Shown here: positions 52,383 to 61,775 of the stretch, piece by piece
Numbering within the stretch: position 1 is the first letter of the stretch
Layout: the number at the start of each line of letters is the position of its first letter
Notes under the pieces: model-generated
Told to the model about the DNA's origin: nothing
Seen by the model: the letters and a program-made list of their open reading frames with translations, nothing else
Database searches by the model: none
Program-made: the position numbers and the translations under genes
NCBI GenBank assembly: GCA_039105265.1
Contig: JAPFFF010000009.1
Coordinates: forward strand, 682,001-746,000
From: Tritrichomonas musculus
Lineage: Eukaryota > Parabasalia > Tritrichomonadida > Tritrichomonadidae
DNA: 64,000 nucleotides
Reading direction: 5' to 3'

Positions 52383-52754
52383 ATGTCGCGTTCTGGAAAT
52401 GACTTCAAAGAATTCCAAAAACAGCAAAAGCTAGCTATCAAAAATGCTCATGTTGAAATAGCCAATGCTATTAAAGAGGTGATATTTCTGTTCAACCAAA
52501 AAATAATAAACTCGACATCATCTAATGTCTGCACCATCTATGACCCTTTGATACAAGCAAACATGAACAAGATTGCTGAAGCACTTACTCAAATGAATCT
52601 CACTACCTGCGAGGTTTTTCATAAAAAGATTCCTCAATCTCCAACACCAAAATCTATTGGCTTTCACGTGCCTATAGTGCCTGACTCGCAAGAGACACAA
52701 GAAGAAGATGATGAAGATGAACAAGAAGCTTCATCTCCAAAAGACAAGGAGTAA
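52383..52754 (+). CDS. hypothetical protein, 123 aa (Polinton B)
   Basis: Helical N-terminal two thirds (KEFQKQQKLAIKNAHVEIAN), then a short Pro-rich part and an acidic tail (QEEDDEDEQEASS). No family is recognised. It is divergent from the AT-hook gene, with 76 bp between the starts, and has a T/A-rich leader TTTTTTAAA right before the ATG. Confidence 0.5.
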   Translation: MSRSGNDFKEFQKQQKLAIKNAHVEIANAIKEVIFLFNQKIINSTSSNVCTIYDPLIQANMNKIAEALTQMNLTTCEVFHKKIPQSPTPKSIGFHVPIVPDSQETQEEDDEDEQEASSPKDKE

Positions 52755-52806
52755 GAGTAAAAAATAATTACTTCTAATTTTAAGTTTTTTTTATATATGT
52801 CTTTTT

Positions 52807-53331
52807 TTATACTATGCAATATTTTAAGCATACATGATAATTATTAACAAGCTCATTATATTCTTTATTATATACTTGTTTCAAGTCAATGACTACCTCT
52901 CCATTATCTTTAATAATCTTAATAGCATCTATTTTTCTTATTGGATTGCTCTTAGCTGCACAACATCCAACATCTTCATTAAGTTGTACTTCAACCTCAC
53001 TAACATGTAGTATTGCTTTGATGATGTTGCTAAGAGATTCAATAGGTACTATGATGCATTTCTTTGATATAATGTTAGCTAGTAGTGCTTTGTCTTGATT
53101 AAGTAGTATTTGTGCATATGCTTCAAGTATAACATTACGTACATCTGGTTCAACTTCAACAGGTTCAGTTTGCACTCCAATGTCTCTTGTAATAACAATG
53201 TCTTCCTTGCCATCATCTCTCTTATTAATAATAATGTTGTTGTTGATGTTTGATGTAGATGATGCAGCTGCTGATGGTTCTAAAGATACATTTGCTTGAA
53301 CTCCATTGGTTGTACCCCTCTTCTTAATCAT
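52807..53331 (-). CDS. conserved Polinton protein with GVQT motif (B)
   Basis: 174 residues. The Ser/Asn-rich N-terminus contains TRDIGVQTEPVEVEPD, a motif like those bound by dynein light chain LC8. The C-terminal half is related to the 213-residue protein of element A: helix, EDVGCCAAKS, then IKIIKDNGEVVIDLKQVY. The gene follows the 148-residue gene by 21 bp on the same strand, the same pairing as in element A. The function is unknown. Confidence 0.6.
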   Translation of the reverse strand: MIKKRGTTNGVQANVSLEPSAAASSTSNINNNIIINKRDDGKEDIVITRDIGVQTEPVEVEPDVRNVILEAYAQILLNQDKALLANIISKKCIIVPIESLSNIIKAILHVSEVEVQLNEDVGCCAAKSNPIRKIDAIKIIKDNGEVVIDLKQVYNKEYNELVNNYHVCLKYCIV

Positions 53332-53352
53332 TTAGGTTGGGAAAAAATAGGC

Positions 53353-53799
53353 TTAAAGTACTAAGTCTAGCTGTTCTCCAATAAACATGTCAAATGACTC
53401 AATTTGATATTTCTGCTTGAGAGCATCGATTTTTGGTTTATGACTTGTAGGAGCAGCTGCAATGGAGTAGTTGTAGTATTTGATTCCTTGATACTCTTGA
53501 GTGGTAGTGTTTCCATTTATGTAGAACTCTTCGAAATCTTCAGTTATTTTTCTCCTTGAGTTAGGCTTAATAAATATTGAGTCAAGATCAAGTTCTTTGA
53601 GCTTATCTGGATAAAATCTGTGGCACTTGTCTTTTACCTTGATTGAGACATAGAGTACTTTGCCTAAATAACTCCATTCTCCTGTTTTCATTGGGTACTT
53701 GTCACAAAGTATCGAGAAATTACATTGTTTAGTATTTGGAGCACATTTTGCGCGAAGTTCATTGACATAGTCATAGACGTTTCTTGTTGTCATTTTCAT
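53353..53799 (-). CDS. hypothetical protein, 148 aa, module partner (B)
   Basis: Begins MKMTTRNVYDYVNELRAKCA; a start at MTTRN two codons later is possible. The protein is beta-rich (VLYVSIKVKDKCHRFYPDKL), with TQEYQGIKYYNYSIAAAPTS recalling FKGNKYYPSRM in the element A counterpart. It is likely homologous to 20424-20888 by position and motif. The role is unknown. Confidence 0.55.
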   Translation of the reverse strand: MKMTTRNVYDYVNELRAKCAPNTKQCNFSILCDKYPMKTGEWSYLGKVLYVSIKVKDKCHRFYPDKLKELDLDSIFIKPNSRRKITEDFEEFYINGNTTTQEYQGIKYYNYSIAAAPTSHKPKIDALKQKYQIESFDMFIGEQLDLVL

Positions 53800-53823
53800 C
53801 TGGATAAAAAATTCAATAAAAAA

Positions 53824-54258
53824 TTAATATATGTTATTTTGGGTAAAGATATGTTGGGTAGGTCCATATCGAATATCTTGTTTATTATATTCTCTTGCTC
53901 TACCTTGCATTGGTGGTTTCTCAGGCTTCTTAAGATATTTTGGTAAGAGAGGTACTGGTCTATCTTTTTCACCTATATGTCGATAAAAACCACCATCTGT
54001 AATACTAACAGGAGGTTCACGAACAGGTTTGGTTATATGTTCTCGAGTATCTGGAAATCTAACAGGGTCCTCATGTTCAATAATCTGGGTAGGTGGTCGA
54101 TTAATATATGGGTTGAAGGTTACAGAATAAGTATTAGTATTACTGAACACACCAAAATGTTGAAACTCTAAGTCCTTATTTTTCATGGTAGCTTCATTAT
54201 ACATCATACCTTCTCTTCCAACAATCTCAGCATGTGGGCTTCTATAATCATTCGACAT
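53824..54258 (-). CDS. hypothetical Pro-rich protein, 144 aa (Polinton B)
   Basis: MSNDYRSPHAEIVGREGMMY at the start. It is rich in Pro, Arg and Tyr and probably extended or little ordered. It lies directly downstream of the capsid candidate (32 bp gap, same strand), which suggests a minor virion protein, but no family is recognised. Confidence 0.5.
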   Translation of the reverse strand: MSNDYRSPHAEIVGREGMMYNEATMKNKDLEFQHFGVFSNTNTYSVTFNPYINRPPTQIIEHEDPVRFPDTREHITKPVREPPVSITDGGFYRHIGEKDRPVPLLPKYLKKPEKPPMQGRAREYNKQDIRYGPTQHIFTQNNIY

Positions 54259-54289
54259 TTACAAAAAAATAAAATATCCTTCTTTATGT

Positions 54290-55972
54290 TTATTCAGGGG
54301 TTGTTAAATCATAAGGACCAATACGTACTGATGGTGGCATACCATTAGGTCTAATTAAGATACTAATTGATATATCTGTTAATAAGCATAATAATGGAGG
54401 TGTATCTACTTCCTGTCTAAATGGATTATCTGCCTTTTGACTACATATCAATTCGAAGTTAATAGGTGCAAGACTTGAAAGACCTTGTTGATATGTTCCA
54501 TCTGTTTCAGTAGGAAGACCTATGAAGAATGAGGACCTATCATTTGGATAATAGCCTGTTGTGTTTTCATTATATTGATACTCATTCGCTAAACTTGCAA
54601 TAACCTCTTTATTAAATCCATTTTGCTCTCCATTCATGTTCATTGCATTCTGGCAATATTCGAGGAACTCTGGATACTTACCATTCGTACCAAATGCTTT
54701 AGCAGGAATATTATTGTAATTACCACAATTCATATGAAATGCTTCAAACATAGGATTCTTGAAGTATGTCTTATGCGTATGCTTGAGTGGGAATAAGCAA
54801 AACATACTATCTACAAAATTAGGTGTAATAGTAATAGTTGCTTTATCTTGTTCATTATTAAGAGGTCTTGTACAAGTGTAAAATGACATTATCTGTGTTG
54901 GGAATGTAAGTGGATGTTGTGGGTTAGCATATCTTTGAACAAGTGCTGTATATACAGATTCATGAATACCAAAACAAGGTATAATACTCGCACATTCTTC
55001 AATGGAATAATCAACAACACTCCAAGTTCTCCAATCACTGTAAATAGTTCGGTCAACTCTTGCCTTAGTATTGTTAGCTCCTGCGACTTCATATGCTCCT
55101 CCATGATTTTCACCAACAGGTGGAAGATTCTTGGGGTCATTAATCTTATCCATTGCTATTTTTTCGGTACTTGTCCACATCCATATTGGTTCTCCAATAG
55201 GTCGAAATTCATTGGTAATTTCATCAACATTGAAGTCTTTCATTATATGTGGATTAGCAACCAAGCTCTTTTCAAAACCAACTGGACAATATACCATACC
55301 AGCTGTTGAAAAGTATAGACGTAATTCGATTTTACCTGCAAATGCTGGCAAGTACTTGATATTAGATAAAGGTAGGAATCGTCGCAAATCAATCTTTAAT
55401 CTAATTGTTTCAGTGACAGAAGTCACATCTTTGTTAAGATTTGCAACAAAACCACATCTCCTTCCATGAGTATCATTCCAAATATCCTTATGTCTTGCTT
55501 TACTATATATATCAGCTCTTTTAGTAACTTCATTTGCACAACATGCAGTTAAAAAGGATTCTTCACATCCAAAGTTCTGGGTATAAAGCGTCATACCATT
55601 AGCTACAATTTCATACTTCTCAACAGCATCTCGAGCATCCTTAAAACCAAACCATACCTTACCAAAATTATAACCACTGACATTTTCTAAATCACTTAGA
55701 ATTGGCTTGTCTATTTTTATCATCACTTTCATATCTGCTCGAATAAATCCATTATATATATCAGCAGTATTATGAGTATTAGGAGATATAATACATGTTG
55801 TATAGGAACCACTCTTAATTGGTGGTGATGGTGAATACGAAGTTTGTGGATTTAATGAGTATGCCTTATTAGTATCACTAAGTGCTATGCAATTATCGAC
55901 AACATCAAAGTAAGATGCAATCTGGGTACAAACCTCTGCTGAGGTTTTCATATAGGATTCCTTGTTGAGCAT
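54290..55972 (-). CDS. major capsid protein candidate (Polinton B)
   Basis: 560 residues, the usual size of double-jelly-roll capsid proteins of Polintons. It is beta-rich throughout with few charged helices: KVMIKIDKPIL, IRLKIDLRRFLPLSNIKYLP, KIELRLYFSTAGMVYCP, and a final LLTDISISILIRP strand. The leader TTTTTTCCATCTAAA before the ATG resembles the start motif of element A genes. Neighbours are a candidate minor virion protein, a charged protein and the packaging ATPase, the usual morphogenesis cluster. The call rests on size, strand pattern and context, not on an unmistakable motif. Confidence 0.6.
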   Translation of the reverse strand: MLNKESYMKTSAEVCTQIASYFDVVDNCIALSDTNKAYSLNPQTSYSPSPPIKSGSYTTCIISPNTHNTADIYNGFIRADMKVMIKIDKPILSDLENVSGYNFGKVWFGFKDARDAVEKYEIVANGMTLYTQNFGCEESFLTACCANEVTKRADIYSKARHKDIWNDTHGRRCGFVANLNKDVTSVTETIRLKIDLRRFLPLSNIKYLPAFAGKIELRLYFSTAGMVYCPVGFEKSLVANPHIMKDFNVDEITNEFRPIGEPIWMWTSTEKIAMDKINDPKNLPPVGENHGGAYEVAGANNTKARVDRTIYSDWRTWSVVDYSIEECASIIPCFGIHESVYTALVQRYANPQHPLTFPTQIMSFYTCTRPLNNEQDKATITITPNFVDSMFCLFPLKHTHKTYFKNPMFEAFHMNCGNYNNIPAKAFGTNGKYPEFLEYCQNAMNMNGEQNGFNKEVIASLANEYQYNENTTGYYPNDRSSFFIGLPTETDGTYQQGLSSLAPINFELICSQKADNPFRQEVDTPPLLCLLTDISISILIRPNGMPPSVRIGPYDLTTPE

Positions 55973-55989
55973 TTTAGATGGAAAAAAAT

Positions 55990-56541
55990 TTACATCATAT
56001 CTTCAAAGATGCGATTTCTCCTACCAATAGGTCTCATAGGTATATATTGAGGTTGTTGTTCTTCTTCATATTGTTGTGGCGGTTCTTCAGGAACATACTG
56101 TTGTCTTGGTTTACTCATCCTTTTATCAACAACCTCCTTTATCATACGTCTCTGTTCTTTCTTCTCTCGACTTATCTTCATTTCTTCACCTAGTGATTTT
56201 AGCTGTTTTAGTATTTCCTCATTCACAGTAGGGTCATAAACTTGGCTTTGTTGAGTTTTTCGAGGTTTTGTAGGTTTTCGTGCAGCTTTCGAACTTATTG
56301 GCTTTCTTGGCTTTTCTTCAAGTTCCTCATGTTCTTCACTGTCTGAGTTTTCTTGAGTTTCTTCGTTATTTTCACTTTCTGAGTTTTCTTGATATTCTCG
56401 AGTTATTGGAGTTTTTCGCTGTTTTACAATATACTTGTCTTTGGTTTTTGTAGGTAAAACTTCCCAATCTGGGTCATCCCTTCCATTCAACCATTTATGA
56501 ATAACTGCAAGTCTCTTAGAACCTGTTAGATGTTTTGACAT
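55990..56541 (-). CDS. charged low-complexity protein, 183 aa (Polinton B)
   Basis: A short ordered N-terminus (SKRLAVIHKWLNGRDDPDWE) is followed by an acidic SENNEETQENSDSEEHEE tract, a Lys/Pro/Arg-rich basic tract and a Gln/Pro tail ending PIGRRNRIFEDMM. No family is recognised. Its position between capsid candidate and pVI-like gene suggests a core or scaffold protein. Confidence 0.5.
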   Translation of the reverse strand: MSKHLTGSKRLAVIHKWLNGRDDPDWEVLPTKTKDKYIVKQRKTPITREYQENSESENNEETQENSDSEEHEELEEKPRKPISSKAARKPTKPRKTQQSQVYDPTVNEEILKQLKSLGEEMKISREKKEQRRMIKEVVDKRMSKPRQQYVPEEPPQQYEEEQQPQYIPMRPIGRRNRIFEDMM

Positions 56542-56588
56542 TTAAAATAAACAAAAAAGTCCAAAAATTTAGTTTTTTTGAGTTTTCA

Positions 56589-57044
56589 TTAGATGTAGGT
56601 TCTCGCCCGATTGTTGGTAGTAAAGTCACTCTCTTGTAATGATCTAGACGAAAATGCTGGCTTTTCAAGAGGTGCTCCAACTGAATCACCTTTTGCAGAT
56701 TTATTAATTGATGATAAGGCAGTTTTCACTTTTCCTTCTGGGACATATTTTAATGCTGTGTCAGCTATATTTGCTATTTTATTTCTTGTACTATCGCTCA
56801 AGAAGCTTTCACCAAGACCTCTCGCAACTGAACCAATAACACCAGCATGCTTGGTTAATCCACCTGCTGAAGCATCTAATAGTTTACTTGCAAGACCTCC
56901 CGAAAAACTATCTGCTGCTCCCATTAATAACTTACCGCCTAGTCCTACTCCTCCTTTTATTATCTCTTGCCATGGAGAAAATTGTTGCTTTTTGGAATAA
57001 TTTGGCTTCCAATAATCTTCTACTGAATGACGTTCAATTCCCAT
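56589..57044 (-). CDS. Gly/Ala-rich amphipathic virion protein candidate (Polinton B)
   Basis: 151 residues. After a polar start (MGIERHSVEDYWKPNYSKKQ) comes a long Gly/Ala/Leu stretch with amphipathic helices (GGVGLGGKLLMGAADSFSGG, VIGSVARGLGESFL). The C-terminus is basic and ends NRARTYI. Composition and position next to the ATPase recall the membrane-active protein VI or core peptides of adenoviruses and similar small Polinton proteins. This is an analogy, not a proven homology. Confidence 0.45.
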   Translation of the reverse strand: MGIERHSVEDYWKPNYSKKQQFSPWQEIIKGGVGLGGKLLMGAADSFSGGLASKLLDASAGGLTKHAGVIGSVARGLGESFLSDSTRNKIANIADTALKYVPEGKVKTALSSINKSAKGDSVGAPLEKPAFSSRSLQESDFTTNNRARTYI

Positions 57045-57061
57045 TTTTAAAAAATAAAAAA

Positions 57062-57928
57062 TTATTCGAAATAGTACTTATTAGCAGAAATATTCATTAC
57101 GAATTTTTCATGTGGTTCTTTATGTTGTAAGTATTCAGCTACTGTCTGCTTAGTATTTAATGAGTTATTTGTTTGTTGCAACAAGCTAGTAAAATCTTCC
57201 TCACTATATCCTGTATAACATATGATATCTGTTGCTAACCTTTTCGCATTCATATGAACAAATCGAATAGTTTGGATAGCCATGATACATGTTAAATTAT
57301 AGTGTCTTGTCTTGGTTAACAACTTGATAAATTCACTATTACCATTCTTTAATAAATCACTACCTGCACAATCATCTAGTATCAATAATGTGTTATATGG
57401 ATATGATGATGTTTCATACTTGACTAACTTATTGGCTATATATATTATTTTATCATTGAGCTCATTTAAATGATGCTTCTCAATGAGCCTCCTCATTTCG
57501 TCATTGGTCTCTTTCATTCGAGATAATACATATTTGACAATGGCATAATACTTTATCTTTCTTCGAAGATGTCTTTTAAGATAACTCATTAATTCTCTTT
57601 CCTTTACATAATCGATTCTTGATCGTATCTGTTTATTAAGTGTTTCAGCTGTTTTATCCATTTTACCAGAGCTTGAGCAAAATATTATCTTTTGGTAGTA
57701 TGGATGTTTAAACAACCTCTCTGTTATCATAATATGTCTCCATATCCAAAAACTTTTACCAGCACCTGGTTTACCAATTAAAAAGTATATACCATTTGTG
57801 CTAAAAGGATAATCAGGTGATAATGGTTTAATCAAAGCACCATCTATCTCTTTCATGTTCTTCCGTAAGGTCTCTTTAATCAATGTTTCTACTTTATTTA
57901 TTAGTTCTGCACTTGGGGGTTCATCCAT
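57062..57928 (-). CDS. FtsK/HerA-type genome-packaging ATPase (Polinton B)
   Basis: 288 residues. Walker A FLIGKPGAGKSFWIW near residue 60; Walker B LLILDDCAG near 185; then a conserved TKTRHYNLTCIMAIQTIRFV segment (sensor region) near 205-225, typical of A32/FtsK-like packaging ATPases. The length is usual for the family. It would pump element DNA into capsids. The gene lies between the integrase (11 bp) and the pVI-like gene (18 bp) on the same strand. Confidence 0.88.
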   Translation of the reverse strand: MDEPPSAELINKVETLIKETLRKNMKEIDGALIKPLSPDYPFSTNGIYFLIGKPGAGKSFWIWRHIMITERLFKHPYYQKIIFCSSSGKMDKTAETLNKQIRSRIDYVKERELMSYLKRHLRRKIKYYAIVKYVLSRMKETNDEMRRLIEKHHLNELNDKIIYIANKLVKYETSSYPYNTLLILDDCAGSDLLKNGNSEFIKLLTKTRHYNLTCIMAIQTIRFVHMNAKRLATDIICYTGYSEEDFTSLLQQTNNSLNTKQTVAEYLQHKEPHEKFVMNISANKYYFE

Positions 57929-57938
57929 TTACAAATTT

Positions 57939-59093
57939 TTAAATGTATTTCATAATTTTATCTGGTATTGGTTTGCCCTCAACCTTTTGACCTGCTTTAA
58001 TTTGTCGTTCATAATTTTTCTTTTGTTCCAACCAATATTGTCTTTCTGCTGTACCAAGTACTAATGGATTACCTCTCCTTACATCTCTAATAGTTTGTCT
58101 AGCAAAGGCATCATCACCTTCGACTCCTTCCCATTTTAAATCATACTTACCAGTATCTTCATCAAAGTTATATATTTTTTCAATAATACCTTCTTTACCT
58201 TCATTTAGTCTTTCAGCTACTTTAATCCTTTTGTCTCTTGTCCTTAACAACCTATATCCAGGGAATGAACTAGTTGAACCATCTTTGGACTTGACCACAA
58301 ACTGGTTACCTTTTTGTGAGTCAACTATATAAGACTCATTGGACAAATTACTTCTTCTTTTACCAAATGGTTCTTTTTCGAGTACTAACCTGACCTTCTC
58401 ACCTGGATTAAAATGGTATGGATTAATGCGTGCATTCTTTTGTATGTACTTTATTTCATCCTCTGGAGTAATATCATTAGGTGCTTTATTATCTAAAGAC
58501 CTATGAGGAGAGTTGTTATATATGTTGACCAAATCATGCATCTCCTTTGGTTGAATAAACCTATTTTCACCAATAGCATCTCTTATAGTTCTCATAAACC
58601 TATTAATAATGCCAAGTACATTATGGTTATTCTCAGTTGTTGTTCGGTATTTTATGTTCTTCTCTCTCATGAAGTCTAAGACTGTTGATGATAAATATGC
58701 TGCATCCTCATCACTTGTTATCGAATATACATGAGGTACATCATTAACAAATTTATGAAGTGCTGTTAATACTTCTCTTGCTCCTTTACCATTCATAGGA
58801 TATGCATATGCTTTTCTGGTGTTGATATTGATGAACATTAGATAATTCAACCCACCTGCCTCTTTATTATTAATGAAGGTATCCATTTGATAACCATGAG
58901 GATGTTTGGATACAATAGGTATAAATTGTGCTTTAGGTACTCTCTTATCATGTACTACTCTTTCATCAAAGTATTTCTTTGCTTCTTCTTCATTTAGATT
59001 CTCTTGTTTTGCCATGCTAAGGTATTTGTCCAAGGTCTTCCATTTAGCTTTGTTGTATAATTTTTCATATGGGCTTGGTTCTTCTTTACTCAT
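57939..59093 (-). CDS. retroviral-type integrase with chromodomain-like tail (Polinton B)
   Basis: 384 residues. The DDE-type core starts near QMDTFINNKEAGGLNYLMFI, continues VYSITSDEDAAYLSSTVLDF and NVLGIINRFMRTIRD, then IYNNSPHRSLDNKAP. An SH3-like segment (FNPGEKVRLVLEKEPFGKRR) follows. The C-terminus EKIYNFDEDTGKYDLKWEGV looks like a chromodomain, a module some Polinton and Ty3-type integrases use to choose chromatin targets. It starts 6 bp from the end of the next gene, in a tight same-strand cluster. Confidence 0.9.
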   Translation of the reverse strand: MSKEEPSPYEKLYNKAKWKTLDKYLSMAKQENLNEEEAKKYFDERVVHDKRVPKAQFIPIVSKHPHGYQMDTFINNKEAGGLNYLMFININTRKAYAYPMNGKGAREVLTALHKFVNDVPHVYSITSDEDAAYLSSTVLDFMREKNIKYRTTTENNHNVLGIINRFMRTIRDAIGENRFIQPKEMHDLVNIYNNSPHRSLDNKAPNDITPEDEIKYIQKNARINPYHFNPGEKVRLVLEKEPFGKRRSNLSNESYIVDSQKGNQFVVKSKDGSTSSFPGYRLLRTRDKRIKVAERLNEGKEGIIEKIYNFDEDTGKYDLKWEGVEGDDAFARQTIRDVRRGNPLVLGTAERQYWLEQKKNYERQIKAGQKVEGKPIPDKIMKYI

Positions 59094-59099
59094 TTATTT

Positions 59100-60104
59100 T
59101 TAAATAAACATCTTATCGTATTGAAGGAATTGCATTTCGATAACAAATGAATCTTTAGGAGGTAGTTTGGTTGGACAATTATAATGTGCATCACTATAGA
59201 AGTCTATCCAAAACCTTTGGTCCATTGAGTTTAACTTGAAGTACTTAATAGGACTATATTCAACATCACTATCTCCAATATAGTTATGTAATGCTTGTTC
59301 ACCAATAGATGAATATATTTTACATGGATGTCTGTCCCATACATTATCAAATACCAACCTCTTACTTAAAGTTGAATACTTCTTAGGGTTATTTTGATAA
59401 GCTCCTGTGCCTATATTAAACACATCTGCAAAGTCCTCATTCCAATCACCAATTTGGAAAAAATTGATAAATTGGCTTGAATCTTCCTCTATATTATCAT
59501 TATTTTTAGTATATATAATTTCATGAAAACCATCTTTATCATAATATCCATCTGTTTGTATATCTCGATATGCAATTAATGAATCATTTTGGGAAAATGC
59601 ATTTCCATATTGTCCATGCATAGCTATCCAAGATTTCATCGCGGCGTTAACAGCATCAAAGAACCCTCTTAAGTCCCCTTCCTCTGACACCCAATCAATA
59701 ACATCAAAATTTGCTATCCATTTCCAAGTAGGCTCTTTTTCATATTCTACTTTGAGCTCGTCCTGGTAGAATTTATCAACTAGTTCTTGAGTTAAAATAG
59801 GGTCGTTTATATTTCCCCCATGTAAAACAAAGTAGGATTTTTGAACTTTAAATATAGTCACATTAAATTCTAATTTGCGTCTTCTCTTAATGATATGCGC
59901 TGAACGAACACCAACAATAGATTCCCCTTTGTTTGCAGTTGACCATTCTGGTGGGAAATTAAACCAATACCTATTAAACTTAGCTTTATCATGTTGAGCA
60001 TCCTCAAGGAAGTAGGCTGTTTCGATTGGAAGAGGTGTATTACCATCATTAACTATATTATCTCGATTAGGATATAAAGTGTTAACACTTGGTGGTAATT
60101 CCAT
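59100..60104 (-). CDS. jelly-roll-like minor capsid candidate (Polinton B)
   Basis: 334 residues, related to the 347-residue protein of element C. Conserved: NRYWFNFPPEWSTANKGESI, RRRKLEFNVTIFKV, IQTDGYYDKDGFHEIIYT, and the C-terminal VWDRHPCKIYSSIGEQ and SPIKYFKLNSMDQRFWIDFY, ending in a hydrophobic strand. The beta pattern suggests a virion jelly-roll protein (penton-type is possible). It lies between protease and integrase in the same-strand cluster. Confidence 0.55.
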   Translation of the reverse strand: MELPPSVNTLYPNRDNIVNDGNTPLPIETAYFLEDAQHDKAKFNRYWFNFPPEWSTANKGESIVGVRSAHIIKRRRKLEFNVTIFKVQKSYFVLHGGNINDPILTQELVDKFYQDELKVEYEKEPTWKWIANFDVIDWVSEEGDLRGFFDAVNAAMKSWIAMHGQYGNAFSQNDSLIAYRDIQTDGYYDKDGFHEIIYTKNNDNIEEDSSQFINFFQIGDWNEDFADVFNIGTGAYQNNPKKYSTLSKRLVFDNVWDRHPCKIYSSIGEQALHNYIGDSDVEYSPIKYFKLNSMDQRFWIDFYSDAHYNCPTKLPPKDSFVIEMQFLQYDKMFI

Positions 60105-60128
60105 TTCGAGTTGAATAAAAAGTCTTTA

Positions 60129-61709
60129 TTAATATACAACACCTGTTTCTAATTCATTGTTTTGAAGTTCTCGAAGTATTCTCTTTCTAATATCTGGTAT
60201 ATTGCGTTGTTTAAACTTACCATTTCCTTCATGCAAAAAGGTACGACAAGATTCCATTAGAAACACTCCACAATCCTTGTTATTCCTTTGACTAGGTACA
60301 TCATAATATTTTGCTTTTAACTTACCTGTTCCTGAAATATTGATCCACTTATTAAGTGTCTTTACCTCTGGTGCCATTGACTTATTCTCAGAGTCATAGC
60401 ATTCGATTATTTTCTTTGGATATCGAACAATACATAAAACCCAATGTTCTCCATCTGAGCAAATGGGGACAAATACTTTATCGAAATGTGTAAATGACTG
60501 TTTACCTGAGATAGGACTTTTCATCAGTTCATGTATTTTTTCCATATCATTAGTCTCATATGCCATAGAAAGGAGGGTATAAAATGCAGTAGGTACAACC
60601 AATATTTTCTTTTTATCAAACTCTGCTTCATTTTGACCAGGTTGTTTATTCAATCTCTTTCCTTTGTTATATAGAAGTTTCAAGTAGTCATCAATAACAT
60701 CTTCTTCTATATTTTCATCATTGACTAAACTCCTCCAATCATGAATTTTATGACGTCTTTGGTCTACTGTAAACTCTCCTGTCTTCTGTGGTGTCATACG
60801 GGGTTCTCTTGGAGGAGGACTAGTACCTCGAGAGGTATGTGATGATGGAAACTGTGGAGGTGGTGATGAAGGAGGAGGAGGTGGTGGAGGTGGTGGAGGT
60901 GAAGGTGAACGAGAAGGAGGAGGTGGTGGAGGTGAAGGTGAACGAGGTCGTTTTGATTTTTTCTTATGTTGTTTTGATTTTTTCTTAGGTCTATCATCCT
61001 CGTCTAAATTTGTACTACTTTGAAGTAAAAGTTGAATTCTGTTTTGATTTTGATCCCTTGTTGGTGGCTCAACATTTGTGGGTCGGTTCCTACCGATTTT
61101 CCTAAGGTTAAGATGATAATCATTTCGATTTAAAGTTGGAGGTCTGGGTAATGGAGCCAATTCTGGTATATCATCTGTTTGAATACCTCTAGTTTTATAT
61201 TCTTTCTTATCACTTTTCAATGTTCTTTCTTTCATCTGCTCTCTCAGTTCTCTAGCTGCTTGTTTTTCCTCCTCAGTCTTCATTCGAGATATCCTTATGT
61301 TGATAATATCATAATGTAATTTTATCTCTGTTAATATACCTTGATCTGATTCTTGGAGAGTATATTGATATGGCTTTAATACTGTTATGTAATGCCCATG
61401 TTCATCTTTATCATCTTGATTTTTCTTAATCGCAAACACACAACCTGTAAATTTTGCTCTTGGTCTCTCTCTCTTGAGTCTATTAGCAAATTCAAGTACG
61501 TCTTTAAAAGCTATACTAGTATTTAAATATGTCTCATATAATTTTTGTAGATTTATTTGATTATTAGAGAACTTCCATATAGTTTGACCCAAACCTCTTG
61601 TTAATCTTGCAACATCTCTATCAACTAGTTTAGGTCGAAATTTAATAGTACCTTGTAATAGTTGTATTTTATTGTTAGGTTTAGTTTGTGTACCTACATC
61701 ACTTGTCAT
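60129..61709 (-). CDS. Ulp1/adenain-like cysteine protease with long N-terminal extension (Polinton B)
   Basis: 526 residues. The C-terminal domain (about 350-526) is a C48-type protease: DKVFVPICSDGEHWVLCIVR (catalytic His), IIECYDSENK (Asp), SQRNNKDCGVFLMESCRTFL (Gln and Cys). Such proteases cleave virion precursors in Polintons and adenoviruses. The N-terminal 330 residues are unusual: an ordered part, a KKKSKQHKKKSKRPR basic run, long Pro/Ser tracts (PPPPPPPPPSSPPP), and two TQT/IQT motifs (DVGTQTKPN at the start, RGIQTDDIPELA near 185). Confidence 0.88.
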   Translation of the reverse strand: MTSDVGTQTKPNNKIQLLQGTIKFRPKLVDRDVARLTRGLGQTIWKFSNNQINLQKLYETYLNTSIAFKDVLEFANRLKRERPRAKFTGCVFAIKKNQDDKDEHGHYITVLKPYQYTLQESDQGILTEIKLHYDIINIRISRMKTEEEKQAARELREQMKERTLKSDKKEYKTRGIQTDDIPELAPLPRPPTLNRNDYHLNLRKIGRNRPTNVEPPTRDQNQNRIQLLLQSSTNLDEDDRPKKKSKQHKKKSKRPRSPSPPPPPPSRSPSPPPPPPPPPPSSPPPQFPSSHTSRGTSPPPREPRMTPQKTGEFTVDQRRHKIHDWRSLVNDENIEEDVIDDYLKLLYNKGKRLNKQPGQNEAEFDKKKILVVPTAFYTLLSMAYETNDMEKIHELMKSPISGKQSFTHFDKVFVPICSDGEHWVLCIVRYPKKIIECYDSENKSMAPEVKTLNKWINISGTGKLKAKYYDVPSQRNNKDCGVFLMESCRTFLHEGNGKFKQRNIPDIRKRILRELQNNELETGVVY

Positions 61710-61775
61710 TTAAAAATCAAATAAAAGAAAGAAGAAGAAGATGTTGTTTATTTCATTTTTTTTATTTCTGTATAA

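Noticed and set aside
57939-59093. LTR retrotransposon
   Set aside because: A retroviral-type integrase core is present, but there is no reverse transcriptase, gag or LTR. The polymerase, ATPase and protease context is that of a Polinton.
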